Below are positions 30,775-39,809 of a stretch of DNA of 43,851 nt, piece by piece (position 1 is the first letter of the stretch; every line of letters starts with the position of its first letter). The translations under genes and the position numbers were made by a program. Under the pieces are notes generated by a model. It saw only the letters and a list, made by a program, of their open reading frames with translations, had not been told where the DNA came from and made no database searches. Origin of the DNA: Patescibacteria group bacterium (lineage in GTDB: Bacteria; Patescibacteriota; Minisyncoccia; Phycocordibacterales; JACZSL01); contig JACZSL010000006.1 in the NCBI GenBank assembly GCA_022574205.1, positions 1 to 43,851 of the forward strand, read 5' to 3'.

Positions 30775-32304
30775 TTAACGCGCAAATTCTATCACCCTAG
30801 ATTCTCGAATTACGTTTACACGTATTTCTCCTGGATACTTAAGCTCGTTTTCAATTCTGAGCGCTATTTCTCTTGCAACTTTCTTTGCTTCTAGGTCGCT
30901 TATTTCTTCTGGTTTTACAAATACACGAACTTCTCGCCCTGCCTGAATCGCATATGACTTATCAATACCCGGAAATGAATTTGCGATTGCTTCAAGATCA
31001 CCCAAGCGCTTAAGATAGTTTTCAACGCTATTACGTCTTGCTCCTGGACGACCTCCTGAAATAGCATCAGCCACTTGGACAATGATTGATTCAGTTGTTT
31101 CATATGGATATTCTTCATGGTGCGACTGCATTGCTTGTATGATCGCCTCATCCGCACCAAACTTTTGTAGGATACGACGTCCGATTTCAACATGTGTTCC
31201 TTGCACCTCGTGGTCAACGGCCTTCCCAATGTCGTGGAGAAGTGCGCCGGCTCGCGCAACCTGGACATTTGCGCCAAGTTCTTCCGCAAGCACTGCCGCA
31301 ATGTGTGCCATTTCAATCGAGTGTTGCAATACATTTTGTCCAAAGCTTGTCCTGAAATACAAACGCCCTAAAATCAATATAATGCGAGGATCAAGGTTAA
31401 AAACACCACACTCATATGCAGCCTGCTCACCTTTTTCCTTGATTGTCTTATTTATTTCTTCGCGCGCTTTTTCAACACTCTCCTCGATCTTAACCGGCTG
31501 TATGCGACCATCAATAATCAAGTTTTCGAGAGCCACACGCGCAATTTGGCGTCGTACAGGATCAAAGCTAGAAATCGTAATCACACCAGGCGTATCATCA
31601 ATAATGACATCCACCCCTGTAGCACGCTCAAATGCCTTGATATTTCTACCTTCCTTTCCAATAATCTTACCTTTAACTTCATCAGAAGGAATGGTCACTG
31701 TCGTAGCCATTGTGTCACTGGACACTGAGTTTCCCAAACGGTGTATAGCACTCGTCAAAATTCCCCTTGCTTTGATTTCGAGTTTTTCAGCCCCAGAACT
31801 TTCCATTTTTTGCATACGAACAAGAAGGTCTTCCTCGCTTTGACGCTCAATTGTCTTAAAGAGTTCTTCTTTAGCATCTTTGCTTGAGAGCTTGGCTACA
31901 TTTTCAAGTTCTACTCGCTTATTTTGCTCAAGCTCTTCGGCTTTTTCTCGTATCTCTTTTATTTCCTCAATTTTTTCCTTCACCTTCTCAACTTGTTTTT
32001 CCATGTCGAGCTGGCGTTTATCCAAAAGCTCCTCCTTTTTAATAAGGCGTGCTTCTGTTTTTTCGATTTTCCCTTCGTGCTCCTTTTGATTTCCAAGACG
32101 CACTTCTTCTTCTTTTTTGGCTTGGCGGTCAGCTTCCTTTGTGATATTTTTTGCCTCTTCTCCTGCCTCAAGTAATTTTTGCCGAACCTCAAGTTCAAGA
32201 GATCCGCGTCTACCAAGTGACGTGATCCATCGCAAAAAATAACCAAACGCAGTACCAAAGATGCCAGCCAACGCCAACAGCATGAATACTAGTTTTAATG
32301 ACAT
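30775..32304 (-). CDS. rny: Ribonuclease Y
   Basis: 509 residues from the ATG at 32304; a GTG 18 bp upstream would add six residues. A membrane-anchored endonuclease that starts mRNA decay. An N-terminal membrane segment (about 3-22) is followed by a long coiled coil (35-190, very rich in E and K), a KH domain (GKIIGKEGRNIKAFERATGVD, about 218) and an HD domain (HSIEMAHIAAVLAEEL, then LLHDIGKAVD, about 330-365). All HD residues are present. It probably works with the PNPase encoded at 13346. About 230 bp separate it from clpP. Confidence 0.95.
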   Translation of the reverse strand: MSLKLVFMLLALAGIFGTAFGYFLRWITSLGRRGSLELEVRQKLLEAGEEAKNITKEADRQAKKEEEVRLGNQKEHEGKIEKTEARLIKKEELLDKRQLDMEKQVEKVKEKIEEIKEIREKAEELEQNKRVELENVAKLSSKDAKEELFKTIERQSEEDLLVRMQKMESSGAEKLEIKARGILTSAIHRLGNSVSSDTMATTVTIPSDEVKGKIIGKEGRNIKAFERATGVDVIIDDTPGVITISSFDPVRRQIARVALENLIIDGRIQPVKIEESVEKAREEINKTIKEKGEQAAYECGVFNLDPRIILILGRLYFRTSFGQNVLQHSIEMAHIAAVLAEELGANVQVARAGALLHDIGKAVDHEVQGTHVEIGRRILQKFGADEAIIQAMQSHHEEYPYETTESIIVQVADAISGGRPGARRNSVENYLKRLGDLEAIANSFPGIDKSYAIQAGREVRVFVKPEEISDLEAKKVAREIALRIENELKYPGEIRVNVIRESRVIEFAR

Positions 32305-32504
32305 ATGCGTGGGAAGCCCCACCCCTCAATATTCTTTTATACTAAAATTATACGGTATGAAATACCATTAGTTTTTGAGTCGAAATAGTGTCTTATACCC
32401 ATAGATCAGTCCTTGAATAATGAAAAGATAGAAATTCCAGATTAAATCTAAATAAAGTTACAATGGCAGTATATAACAGAGTTTGCTATATGTCCATTCT
32501 TACT

Positions 32505-32532
32505 AAAAAACCGCTTAATAAAGCGGTTTTTT
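32505..32532 (-). terminator. Terminator of clpP
   Basis: AAAAAACCGCTT and AAGCGGTTTTTT, a perfect 12-bp stem with loop AATA. Confidence 0.92.
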
Positions 32533-32550
32533 GCCACATGAATTTAAAAT

Positions 32551-33132
32551 TTAACTTTTTGTTTTATATACTTCGTCAATTATTCCGTATTTTTTAGCGT
32601 CATCAGCAGACATAAAAAAGTCTCTATCAACATCTCTCTCGACATCTTTTAGCGGTTTACCTGTATTTTTCGAAAGAATCCTGTTTAGTCTGTCTCGCAC
32701 ACTTAAAATATGTTTCGCTGTTATTTCAATATCAGTTGCTTGTCCCTGTATACCACCCCATGGCTGGTGGATCATTATTTCCGCGTTTGGAAGGGCATAA
32801 CGCTTCCCCTTTTTTCCTGCGGAAAGGAGAATAGCTGCGCCACTGGCTGCTACACCAACACACACTGTCGAAACATCCGGTTTGATGTGATTCATTGTAT
32901 CAAGCATGGCAAGAGTGGCTGTAACAGAACCTCCGGGGGAATTAATATAGAAGGAAATGTCTTTCTTTGGATCTTCAGACTTAAGGAAGAGGAGTTGAGC
33001 AATAACTACATTTGCTGAGTGGTCCTCAATAGGGCCGCTGAGAAAAATAATCCGCTCGCGAAGGAGGCGAGAATAGATATCGTACGCTCTCTCCCCAAAC
33101 TCACTTTTTTCAATAACTGTTGGTATAAGCAT
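32551..33132 (-). CDS. clpP: ATP-dependent Clp protease proteolytic subunit
   Basis: 193 residues, normal length. It forms the tetradecameric barrel fed by ClpX or ClpA/C. Catalytic Ser in GVAASGAA (S97), His in MIHQP (H122) and Asp in ERDVDRD (about 167). The usual GxAASMG has Gly in place of Met here. The N-terminus begins [10 protein letters not shown] with no long propeptide. tig lies upstream on the same strand as in many bacteria, but clpX does not follow. Confidence 0.97.
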   Translation of the reverse strand: MLIPTVIEKSEFGERAYDIYSRLLRERIIFLSGPIEDHSANVVIAQLLFLKSEDPKKDISFYINSPGGSVTATLAMLDTMNHIKPDVSTVCVGVAASGAAILLSAGKKGKRYALPNAEIMIHQPWGGIQGQATDIEITAKHILSVRDRLNRILSKNTGKPLKDVERDVDRDFFMSADDAKKYGIIDEVYKTKS

Positions 33133-33240
33133 GTTGTTCTTTTTACCATTTCGGCTTCAGTAACGCGATATATTTAAGGTCGTGCAAGCCATAAGCCTGT
33201 AATTAAGTGCTACTATAGCAAATTTGTACAAACCCACAAC

Positions 33241-34311
33241 CTACGACCCCTTATCTCCCTCAAGAAACGCAAACACTTTTTCATTTGAAAGTAGGGAACG
33301 TACATAGATGCGCAAATTATCCGGATCCGCGTCCTTGTAGTGTTCAAGGAGGGATTTCACATCGTTGTCGATCTCCACATCACTCGGCTTCAGACTTTCT
33401 TTGTCCGAAATAGCGTTCATAATAAGTTGTAGTTTCGCGCGTTTCTTTGCATTTTCTCTCCACTCGCCGCACAATCCCTCTTCGGTTTTACCTGTGTTCT
33501 TCAGGTAGTCTTCATACTTCATTCCCATGCGCGTAATGTCCTCTTTCATCTGCGAAAGCATTTTATGCAGCTCGCTCTCCACAAGAATATTTGGAAGCAT
33601 AATTTTTGTTTTTTCGATCAGTTTTTCACTTATTTCGCCACGCCTCGACTCTTTTGCACGGATGATTTTTTCTTTTTTTAGATTTTCCTTAACGCGGTCT
33701 CTAAAGTCTGTAAGATTCTTAAATTCGCCAAATCCCTTTGCATCTTTATCAGTAAGTGGGGGCAAGTCTTTCTCCACAATACTCTCCAGCTTCAACTCTT
33801 TCCCTTTCTTTTTGGCCTCGGCTTGTGCACGTGTTTTTCTAATGTCCAAAAGCACAGCATCTACTTCACCATCTTTAACAGAAATGTCGGTAGCACCCTT
33901 TTCTTTCAAGATTTCTTTTGAAATTTTTACATAATCCGGCAGATCAAAAGTAGGAAGTATCGCAGTCTTTATTTTAAAACCAAGTGGATTCCCCGCCGCA
34001 ATTTTTGTAATCGTAATCTCGGGACGGCCAAGAACATCTATAGCCTCTTTTAAAACGATGTTTGGATAGACTTCGCTAAGTGCCATTTGAGCGGCCTCCT
34101 CAAGGATGCCGCTCTCACCAAGTTTATCCACTAGCACTTTTTCCGGTATATGTCCCGGCCTAAACCCTGGGATCTTAGCGTCTTTGGTTAGTTTTTTTAA
34201 CGCACGATTCCTATACGGCAAAAAATCCTTCGCAGAAACTTCTGCTTCAATTTCCACCTCACAATTCGGAAGGGCGGTTATTTTAAAATTTTTATATGCA
34301 GTTTCCGCCAT
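33241..34311 (-). CDS. tig: Trigger factor without the peptidyl-prolyl isomerase domain
   Basis: 356 residues from the ATG at 34311 (MAETAYKNF); the open frame extends 17 codons further but without family likeness. It is a ribosome-bound chaperone for nascent chains. The N-terminal ribosome-binding domain has the signature IPGFRPGHIPEKV (about 44-56). The FKBP-type PPIase domain normally found between about 150 and 245 is missing: the chain passes from KTRAQAEAKKKG directly to LPPLTDKDAKGFGEFKNLTDFRDRV, the start of the C-terminal arms. Loss of the PPIase part shortens the protein by about 75 residues against E. coli. Confidence 0.93.
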   Translation of the reverse strand: MAETAYKNFKITALPNCEVEIEAEVSAKDFLPYRNRALKKLTKDAKIPGFRPGHIPEKVLVDKLGESGILEEAAQMALSEVYPNIVLKEAIDVLGRPEITITKIAAGNPLGFKIKTAILPTFDLPDYVKISKEILKEKGATDISVKDGEVDAVLLDIRKTRAQAEAKKKGKELKLESIVEKDLPPLTDKDAKGFGEFKNLTDFRDRVKENLKKEKIIRAKESRRGEISEKLIEKTKIMLPNILVESELHKMLSQMKEDITRMGMKYEDYLKNTGKTEEGLCGEWRENAKKRAKLQLIMNAISDKESLKPSDVEIDNDVKSLLEHYKDADPDNLRIYVRSLLSNEKVFAFLEGDKGS

Positions 34312-34361
34312 AAGTTGATCCCAAGTGTAGCATAAGTTTGAATTACGTGCGTATATGCACA

Positions 34362-34383
34362 AAACCCTCGTATCTACGAGGGT
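34362..34383 (-). terminator. Terminator of the small membrane protein gene
   Basis: ACCCTCGTA and TACGAGGGT arms, followed by TTTTG on the minus strand. Confidence 0.7.
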
Positions 34384-34407
34384 GAGCGTGCGCCGCCTAA
34401 AATGGTT

Positions 34408-34761
34408 TTAAAAGTCCAATTCCAGATCAATATCCCCAAGTTCTTGGTCGAGATCATCAAGTAACGTGGCGTCAAGGTCCGCCTCAATGTCCGAAATTTC
34501 GTCAGATGTACTTTGTGTTTCAAGGTCTAGAAGCGCCGTGTCCGCCTCCGCTGCAATTTCCGCAGGTGACATAGAATCATTAAGTGTTCCCCAGAAGTAA
34601 AAACCCGCCAGTATTAGAAGTACAACAATAATTACGATACCAAAAACTGGACCAGCAGATTTTTTCTCAGGCTCACCAACAGACATTTCCGGAGCAGCCT
34701 GTTCTGCGTTCTCTACACCCGGTTTTTCCTCCTGATTCATTTGTGGTGTTTCGTTCTCCAT
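34408..34761 (-). CDS. Small single-span membrane protein with acidic tail
   Basis: 117 residues. An acidic, proline-rich N-terminus (1-36) is followed by one strong membrane segment (about 38-60, VFGIVIIVVLLILAGFYFWG) and a very acidic C-terminal half (SDEISDIEADLDATLLDDLDQE). I recognise no family; proteins of this layout are common in Parcubacteria. It lies upstream of tig and downstream of the coiled-coil gene on the same strand. Confidence 0.75.
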   Translation of the reverse strand: MENETPQMNQEEKPGVENAEQAAPEMSVGEPEKKSAGPVFGIVIIVVLLILAGFYFWGTLNDSMSPAEIAAEADTALLDLETQSTSDEISDIEADLDATLLDDLDQELGDIDLELDF

Positions 34762-34808
34762 ATGCTACTTTATTATATCTATAATACTAATAATACCACT
34801 ATCATACG

Positions 34809-35615
34809 TTACTCATTATCCCCACTTTCGGTAGTTGTAGAATTCTCCCCCCCTACTTCGTCGGAGACTCTTAAGTCGCTTGAAGCCTTTACGCTTTTTA
34901 TAGCTTCCACAAGTGCACGATGCGCATCCTTAATACTTTCTTTTACACCCTTAAGCAAATCCCTTACTTCTTCAAAAGCCACTTTTGGATCGTCAGAACC
35001 AAGCGCAGTATCAAGCGCTCCCTGGACTCCATCAATCTCTTCACGCGCATTGTCCAATGCTATGCGAGCCACATCAAGCAGTTCCTCCGAATCGTCGAGA
35101 GATAAACCGTCTACTCTCTCTTCCAATTTTTTGATTCTAGAAACCACTCTATCGGCAATCTTAGCAAGACGATCTATCGCGGCATTCATTCGTCGAAGAA
35201 TTCTGTCGACGTAAGCTTCAATTCGGCCTCTTTTTCTTTCGTCTAACTTTTGCTTTCTTTCTGCACGCTTTTCTTCAACTACCTCACGACTATCTTCTAG
35301 CTTTTCTGCCCCACTTTCATTTCTTAAGCCTGCGCTTTCAACTAGGTTTGCTCTTTTTTCATCGAGCATTACCCTCTTTTCATCAGCTTTTGCTCTAAGC
35401 TCTTCCCGCATAACATCAGCTTTCTCTCTTAGAGAATCACGTTCTTCCTGAAGATCAGCACGCCTGTCCTCCACGCTGCCAAGTATTTCCGTAGCCGCGT
35501 CCGTATGGTCGACTCCGTCGTCGGCTCGTACAACCGTAGCAAACGCAAATGTCGCCAATATAAAAGCAGCGAGTAAGCTAAGCGTGAAAAAATTTAAACG
35601 TATTTTTGTTGTCAT
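34809..35615 (-). CDS. Secreted coiled-coil protein
   Basis: 268 residues from the ATG at 35615 (MTTKIRLNFF); the upstream in-frame start at 35672 would put its first codons inside the ppa terminator. A signal peptide ends near VVRA-DDG (about 33). The rest is almost wholly helical and very rich in E, K and R, with heptad-like repeats (REKADVMREELRAKADEKRVMLDEKR), and ends in a Ser/Thr tail. It is probably an extracytoplasmic coiled-coil spacer; function unknown. Its gene is between ppa and the small membrane protein. Confidence 0.75.
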   Translation of the reverse strand: MTTKIRLNFFTLSLLAAFILATFAFATVVRADDGVDHTDAATEILGSVEDRRADLQEERDSLREKADVMREELRAKADEKRVMLDEKRANLVESAGLRNESGAEKLEDSREVVEEKRAERKQKLDERKRGRIEAYVDRILRRMNAAIDRLAKIADRVVSRIKKLEERVDGLSLDDSEELLDVARIALDNAREEIDGVQGALDTALGSDDPKVAFEEVRDLLKGVKESIKDAHRALVEAIKSVKASSDLRVSDEVGGENSTTTESGDNE

Positions 35616-35658
35616 TTTGTTTTTACAGTAATAGTAATATGTGGTGACTACAGTATAC

Positions 35659-35682
35659 AAAAAACCTCGCAATGAAGCGAGA
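35659..35682 (-). terminator. Terminator of ppa
   Basis: CTCGC and GCGAG arms with a 6-base loop, followed by T6 on the minus strand. Confidence 0.75.
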
Positions 35683-35710
35683 CTTCTGTGTTTACAACCA
35701 TATAAATCCT

Positions 35711-36235
35711 CTATTTATTGAATTTCTCTTTATAGAGTTTGAGACTTCTCTCGAATGCGGCTTTAGCTTCACTTGCCCCCTCAAACCCAGTAACTTCCAC
35801 TTTTTTGTCTTGAAGATTTTTGTATGTTGAATAGAAATGCTTGATCTCTTTTAGCGTGTGCTCGTTTATATCCACAAGATCTTTGGTGTTATCCCACCTC
35901 GGGTCCTCTGTTGGCACAGCGATCACTTTGTCGTCTGAATCACCACAATCAATCATCTTCATTAATCCAACCGGGCGCACCCGCACTAATATGCCAGGGT
36001 GTAGCGGAAATGTTGCTAGTATTATGACATCAAGAGCGTCGTCATCATCCCAAAGTGTTTGAGGAACAAAGCCATAGTCAAAAGGAAAATCCTGTGCGGT
36101 ATGACTTGCTCTATCGAGCGCAATGAGCCCAGTTTTTTTATCAATCTCGTATTTATTTTTCGAACCTTTAGGAATTTCGACGATAACATTCATCTCATCT
36201 TTGCTTCCAGGTTCTACGTCGTGCCACAAATTCAT
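35711..36235 (-). CDS. ppa: Inorganic pyrophosphatase, family I
   Basis: 174 residues, the normal length. It splits pyrophosphate and pulls biosynthetic reactions forward. Conserved EIPKGSKNKYEIDK (about 20-33), DFPFDYGFVPQT, the metal-binding DDDDALDVIIL and DDKVIAVP. The N-terminus MNLWHDVEPG is, to my recollection, the usual one in CPR homologues, which supports this start. The ATG is part of the right-hand ATGAAT of element copy 2 (36230-36352), and no Shine-Dalgarno precedes it. nusA lies just upstream on the same strand, so some transcription may read through from there. Confidence 0.96.
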   Translation of the reverse strand: MNLWHDVEPGSKDEMNVIVEIPKGSKNKYEIDKKTGLIALDRASHTAQDFPFDYGFVPQTLWDDDDALDVIILATFPLHPGILVRVRPVGLMKMIDCGDSDDKVIAVPTEDPRWDNTKDLVDINEHTLKEIKHFYSTYKNLQDKKVEVTGFEGASEAKAAFERSLKLYKEKFNK

Positions 36236-36352
36236 CCCGATAGTTATAGGGCACGGACAGAAACTATCCCCGCTCTAAATGTTAAATTTCTATTAAAGTT
36301 CGACTTTGTTTTGTTGTTTGTCATGGTGTCCGTGATAACTATCGGGATTCAT
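36230..36352 (-). mobile_element. MITE-like element, copy 2, with ATGAAT target duplications
   Basis: Same 111-bp core as at 26463-26573, inverted (36236-36346), with the same terminal inverted repeats and inner stem, bracketed by ATGAAT on both sides. The distal ATGAAT is the ppa start. Both stem arms are unchanged between the copies; most of the 9 differences are transitions in the loop. It fills most of the gap between nusA and ppa. Confidence 0.75.
36293..36352 (-). CDS. Upstream ORF in element copy 2 (19 residues)
   Basis: MNPDSYHGHHDKQQNKVEL, the counterpart of the ORF before mscS, with one replaced residue and one silent change. An AT-rich stretch with TATAAA lies 10-13 bp upstream. 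It ends 57 bp before the ppa start. Confidence 0.4.
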   Translation of the reverse strand: MNPDSYHGHHDKQQNKVEL

Positions 36353-36376
36353 ATTGTTTATATTTATATTAGCAAA

Positions 36377-37810
36377 TTATTTCTTTTTGTGCCCTTTCGA
36401 CTCTTTAACTGATGCCGAAGAGTCATCTTCTTTTGGAGAAGATGTTTTTACATCTTCTGAATCCTTTTTATCTTCTTTATTATCTTCCTTAGATGCGTCC
36501 TCTGTTTCGCTATCGGTGTCTTCTGTATCCTCTATAATCACCTCCTTATCTTTTTTTGAACCATCCTTCTCATTTGTCTTTTCCACTTTTTTCTCCATAA
36601 CACTCTCTTTGATAGTGTCCTCAGATTCCTCAGTATTTTCAGAGTCTTTGCTTCCCGTGTCTTCGTCTTTGGCAACGTTTTCGTCTTCAATTGATTTAAT
36701 ATCAATCTTCCACCCAGTAAGTTTTGCGGCAAGCCTTACGTTCTGACCGCCGCGTCCAATGGCGAGCGATTGTTGGTCAGGAGAAACTTCAACGTGTGCC
36801 ACTCGCTCATCTTCATCAATTTCCACTGCGAGGACTTTTGCTGGCGATAGGGCATCTTCAATAAATTTTTCGTAATCGCTAGACCACTCGATAATATCAA
36901 TTTTTTCTCCACCAAGTTCACTCATTACTGTGGAAACGCGAACACCGCGTTGGCCAACAAGACTTCCAACAGGATCAATATGATCGTCATTTGATACTAC
37001 AGCAATTTTTGAACGCGAACCAGCTTCACGCGCAATTGCTTTTATTTCAATACTTCCGTTTGGAAGTTCTGGTGCTTCAAGCTCAAACAATTTTGCGAGG
37101 AACTGTGTGTTAGAACGTGAGAGTTTCAAGAAAATGCCGCGAGGCGTCTCCTCAACTGATACCAGAAGTGCTCGGACGCGCTCACCCTGCCTGTAGCGTT
37201 CGCCTGGAATCTGTTCATCATACGGGAGTACACCAAACGCACGATCAAGATCAACGTAAATGTTTCCACGCTCAAAGCGCTGTACTGTGCCATGAATTAT
37301 CTCACCCTCCCTCTTACCAAACTCCTCAAGAACGGATACTTTTTCAGCCTCACGAATCTTTTGAATTATCACTTGTTTTGCAGTTTGCGCTGCAATGCGT
37401 CCGTAATCGCCCTGTGATTCGAGAGGAAACACAACTTCATCATCGAGTTTTACACCTTTCTTAATTTTCTTCGCATCTTCAATAAATATGTGATGCTCTT
37501 CGTTAAAACGAATACGTTCATCTTCTCCGTCTTCCTTGTCTCCCTTTTTTACTTCAATCGGCCCATCTTCTGCTTCATCGTCTATGATGCGAACACGACT
37601 ATCGTCAACAACAATTTTTACCTGATAAAATTCAGTTTTTCCTGTATTTATATCAAAAGAGGCGCGGATAATTTGTCCTCGTTTTCCATACTCTTTTTTA
37701 TACGCAGTCGCCATCGCTGTCTCAATAGCTTCAAGAACTTTCTCGCGTGGTATTCCACGCTCTTCTTCGAGCTGGTCAAGCACTGAGTTTATCACCTTTA
37801 GATCAAGCAT
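36377..37810 (-). CDS. nusA: Transcription elongation/termination factor NusA
   Basis: 477 residues. It binds RNA polymerase and controls pausing, termination and antitermination. N-terminal domain 1-125, S1 domain (GEIIHGTVQRFERGNIYVDL, about 168), KH1 (SKIAVVSNDDHIDPVGSLVGQRGVRV, about 270) and KH2 (SLAIGRGGQNVRLAAKLTGW, about 350). The last 100 residues are a repetitive, highly charged tail (D, E, K, S), longer than usual and probably disordered. It is driven by a consensus promoter (37865-37892). rimP, rbfA and infB, its usual operon partners, are not next to it. Confidence 0.95.
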   Translation of the reverse strand: MLDLKVINSVLDQLEEERGIPREKVLEAIETAMATAYKKEYGKRGQIIRASFDINTGKTEFYQVKIVVDDSRVRIIDDEAEDGPIEVKKGDKEDGEDERIRFNEEHHIFIEDAKKIKKGVKLDDEVVFPLESQGDYGRIAAQTAKQVIIQKIREAEKVSVLEEFGKREGEIIHGTVQRFERGNIYVDLDRAFGVLPYDEQIPGERYRQGERVRALLVSVEETPRGIFLKLSRSNTQFLAKLFELEAPELPNGSIEIKAIAREAGSRSKIAVVSNDDHIDPVGSLVGQRGVRVSTVMSELGGEKIDIIEWSSDYEKFIEDALSPAKVLAVEIDEDERVAHVEVSPDQQSLAIGRGGQNVRLAAKLTGWKIDIKSIEDENVAKDEDTGSKDSENTEESEDTIKESVMEKKVEKTNEKDGSKKDKEVIIEDTEDTDSETEDASKEDNKEDKKDSEDVKTSSPKEDDSSASVKESKGHKKK

Positions 37811-37864
37811 TTTAGTATTTTCTTAAAAAAATGTGCCCGTTTAAAAACGGACAATAGTAGAGCA

Positions 37865-37892
37865 AGTATACTTATTTTAGCTTTTTTGTCAA
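37865..37892 (-). promoter_or_regulatory. nusA promoter
   Basis: Minus strand TTGACA (37887-37892), 16-bp spacer, TATACT (37865-37870). The predicted start is about 37858. The leader contains a small hairpin CCGTTT/AAACGG (37837-37850). Confidence 0.8.
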
Positions 37893-38012
37893 ATACTTCT
37901 TTCATGTACGACAATATTCGACCGTGTTGAGAAATATTCTGTAAACTAAGTCATGTTATTGCTATACTTTAAAGAACAAAGGCTTGAAAACCACAAGAGC
38001 CGGCGCTTCTTT

Positions 38013-39767
38013 ATGCACGTTAATGGAACACAGCTTGAAAAATTTATTATTGATTCACGACTCGTTTCGAAGGATGATCTTTCTGCTGCAAAAAAAACAC
38101 TCAAAGGTGGTGATGAGGGAATTGGGGATGCTCTCGTAAAAAGAGGAACTCTATCGAAAGACAACCTTCGCCGCATGCAGGCATATGTTCTAGGTATTCC
38201 ATTTGTAAATTTGAGCGGGCAACATATAGATTTTGAAATACTTTCTCTTATACCGGAGCCCATCGCGCGCAGAAATAACATAATCGCTTTCCGCAAGGAT
38301 GAGAAGAAACTTGAAGTCGCCATGCTAGACACCGACGACCTTTCTGCCATTGACTTTATTAAGAAAAAAACAGGCTTGTCCATACTTCCACGTATCACTG
38401 ATGACGCTTCAATAAAGAGCGCTCTTACTCAGTACCAGAAAACTCTTAAAGACGAGTTTGGTGACATCATTCAACGCGAGGCTGGAACATTGAAAACAAT
38501 AGATGATGGGGAAGAAGAAGATGAGGCGAGCGCAAGCGAGTTAAAAAAACTAGCCGAAGACCTTCCCGTTATTCGCATTGTTGATGCGCTTTTAAAACAC
38601 GCCATACTTCAGAATGCGAGTGACATTCATATCGAACCAATGGAAAAACAAGTGCTGGTGCGTTACCGCATCGACGGTATTTTGCACGACGCCATGACTT
38701 TACCCAAAAGCGCCGCACCCAGTATCACCGCGCGCATCAAAGTACTCGCTAACTTAAAACTGGACGAAAAAAGACTACCTCAAGACGGTCGTTTTAAGAT
38801 GAAATTAAGTGACCAAGCAGTATCGTTTCGTGTATCAGTGCTTCCAACATATTTTGGTGAAAAAACAGTAATGCGTCTTTTACCAGAGGGAGCAAGTGGT
38901 TTTACACTCGAAAGTCTCGGCTTCCACGGCGACGCTCTTGAGCGCATACATAAGGCAACAAAACATAAGACCGGGATGATTCTTGTTACTGGGCCAACAG
39001 GAAGCGGAAAATCGACAACGCTATATACTATTCTCGACATTTTGAATATTCCGGACGTTAATATTTCAACCATAGAAGATCCGATTGAATACCAGATGCC
39101 TCGAATAAATCAGACCCAAGTAAGGCCACAAATCGGCTTTAACTTTTCTGATGGACTCCGCGCTCTCGTCCGACAAGATCCAGACATCATTATGGTTGGA
39201 GAAATCCGCGACACAGAAACAGCTTCTCTCGCCATCAATGCCGCACTCACAGGGCACCTCGTACTCTCCACACTTCACACTAATTCTGCCGCCGGCGCAT
39301 TTCCTCGACTGATTGACATGGAAGCAGAACCATTCCTTCTCGTATCAACAATTGATGTTGTTATTGGTCAGAGACTTGTACGTAAACTCTGCAGTACTAA
39401 AGAAAGGCACACATTAAGTCAAGCAGAAATTAAAAGTCTTGGTGAAAAAGTTGACCTTGATCGTGTTATGAAAACACTTAAGGAAGAAGGTGTCGTGGAT
39501 AAGGACGCTACATGGGAGAAGCATGTATTCTATAAACCAAAAGCGTCAACGGAATGCAAAGACGGCTATAGCGGGCGAATTGGTATTCACGAAGTTATTC
39601 CTATGACTGCAACTATAAAAGAACTGGTAATGAAAGGTGCAACAAGTGACGATATAGAAAGACAAGCAACAAGCGAAGGGATGCTTACCATGATTGAGGA
39701 TGGTATCTTTCTCGCCGCACGAGGAGTAACAGCTATAGACGAAATTTTGAGAGTTATTTCAGAATAA
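38013..39767 (+). CDS. pilB: Type IV pilus assembly ATPase PilB
   Basis: 584 residues from the ATG at 38013; the open frame starts at 37953, but a TATACT at 37963-37968 would place the transcript start after that codon. The N-terminal MshEN-like domain (about 1-150, with ALVKRGTLSKDNL and LGIPFVNL) is present. The ATPase core follows: ASDIHIEP, Walker A GPTGSGKS, Asp box ISTIEDPIEY, GEIRDTETASLAI and STLHTNSA. The zinc site is degenerate: KLCSTK and STECKDGYSGRIG keep two cysteines instead of four. It powers pilin polymerisation at the inner membrane and is the first gene of the pilus run. Confidence 0.93.
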   Translation: MHVNGTQLEKFIIDSRLVSKDDLSAAKKTLKGGDEGIGDALVKRGTLSKDNLRRMQAYVLGIPFVNLSGQHIDFEILSLIPEPIARRNNIIAFRKDEKKLEVAMLDTDDLSAIDFIKKKTGLSILPRITDDASIKSALTQYQKTLKDEFGDIIQREAGTLKTIDDGEEEDEASASELKKLAEDLPVIRIVDALLKHAILQNASDIHIEPMEKQVLVRYRIDGILHDAMTLPKSAAPSITARIKVLANLKLDEKRLPQDGRFKMKLSDQAVSFRVSVLPTYFGEKTVMRLLPEGASGFTLESLGFHGDALERIHKATKHKTGMILVTGPTGSGKSTTLYTILDILNIPDVNISTIEDPIEYQMPRINQTQVRPQIGFNFSDGLRALVRQDPDIIMVGEIRDTETASLAINAALTGHLVLSTLHTNSAAGAFPRLIDMEAEPFLLVSTIDVVIGQRLVRKLCSTKERHTLSQAEIKSLGEKVDLDRVMKTLKEEGVVDKDATWEKHVFYKPKASTECKDGYSGRIGIHEVIPMTATIKELVMKGATSDDIERQATSEGMLTMIEDGIFLAARGVTAIDEILRVISE

Positions 39768-39809
39768 CAAAAATTAACATTTATTTTGTTCGTTCACAAA
39801 ATCCAAGAT

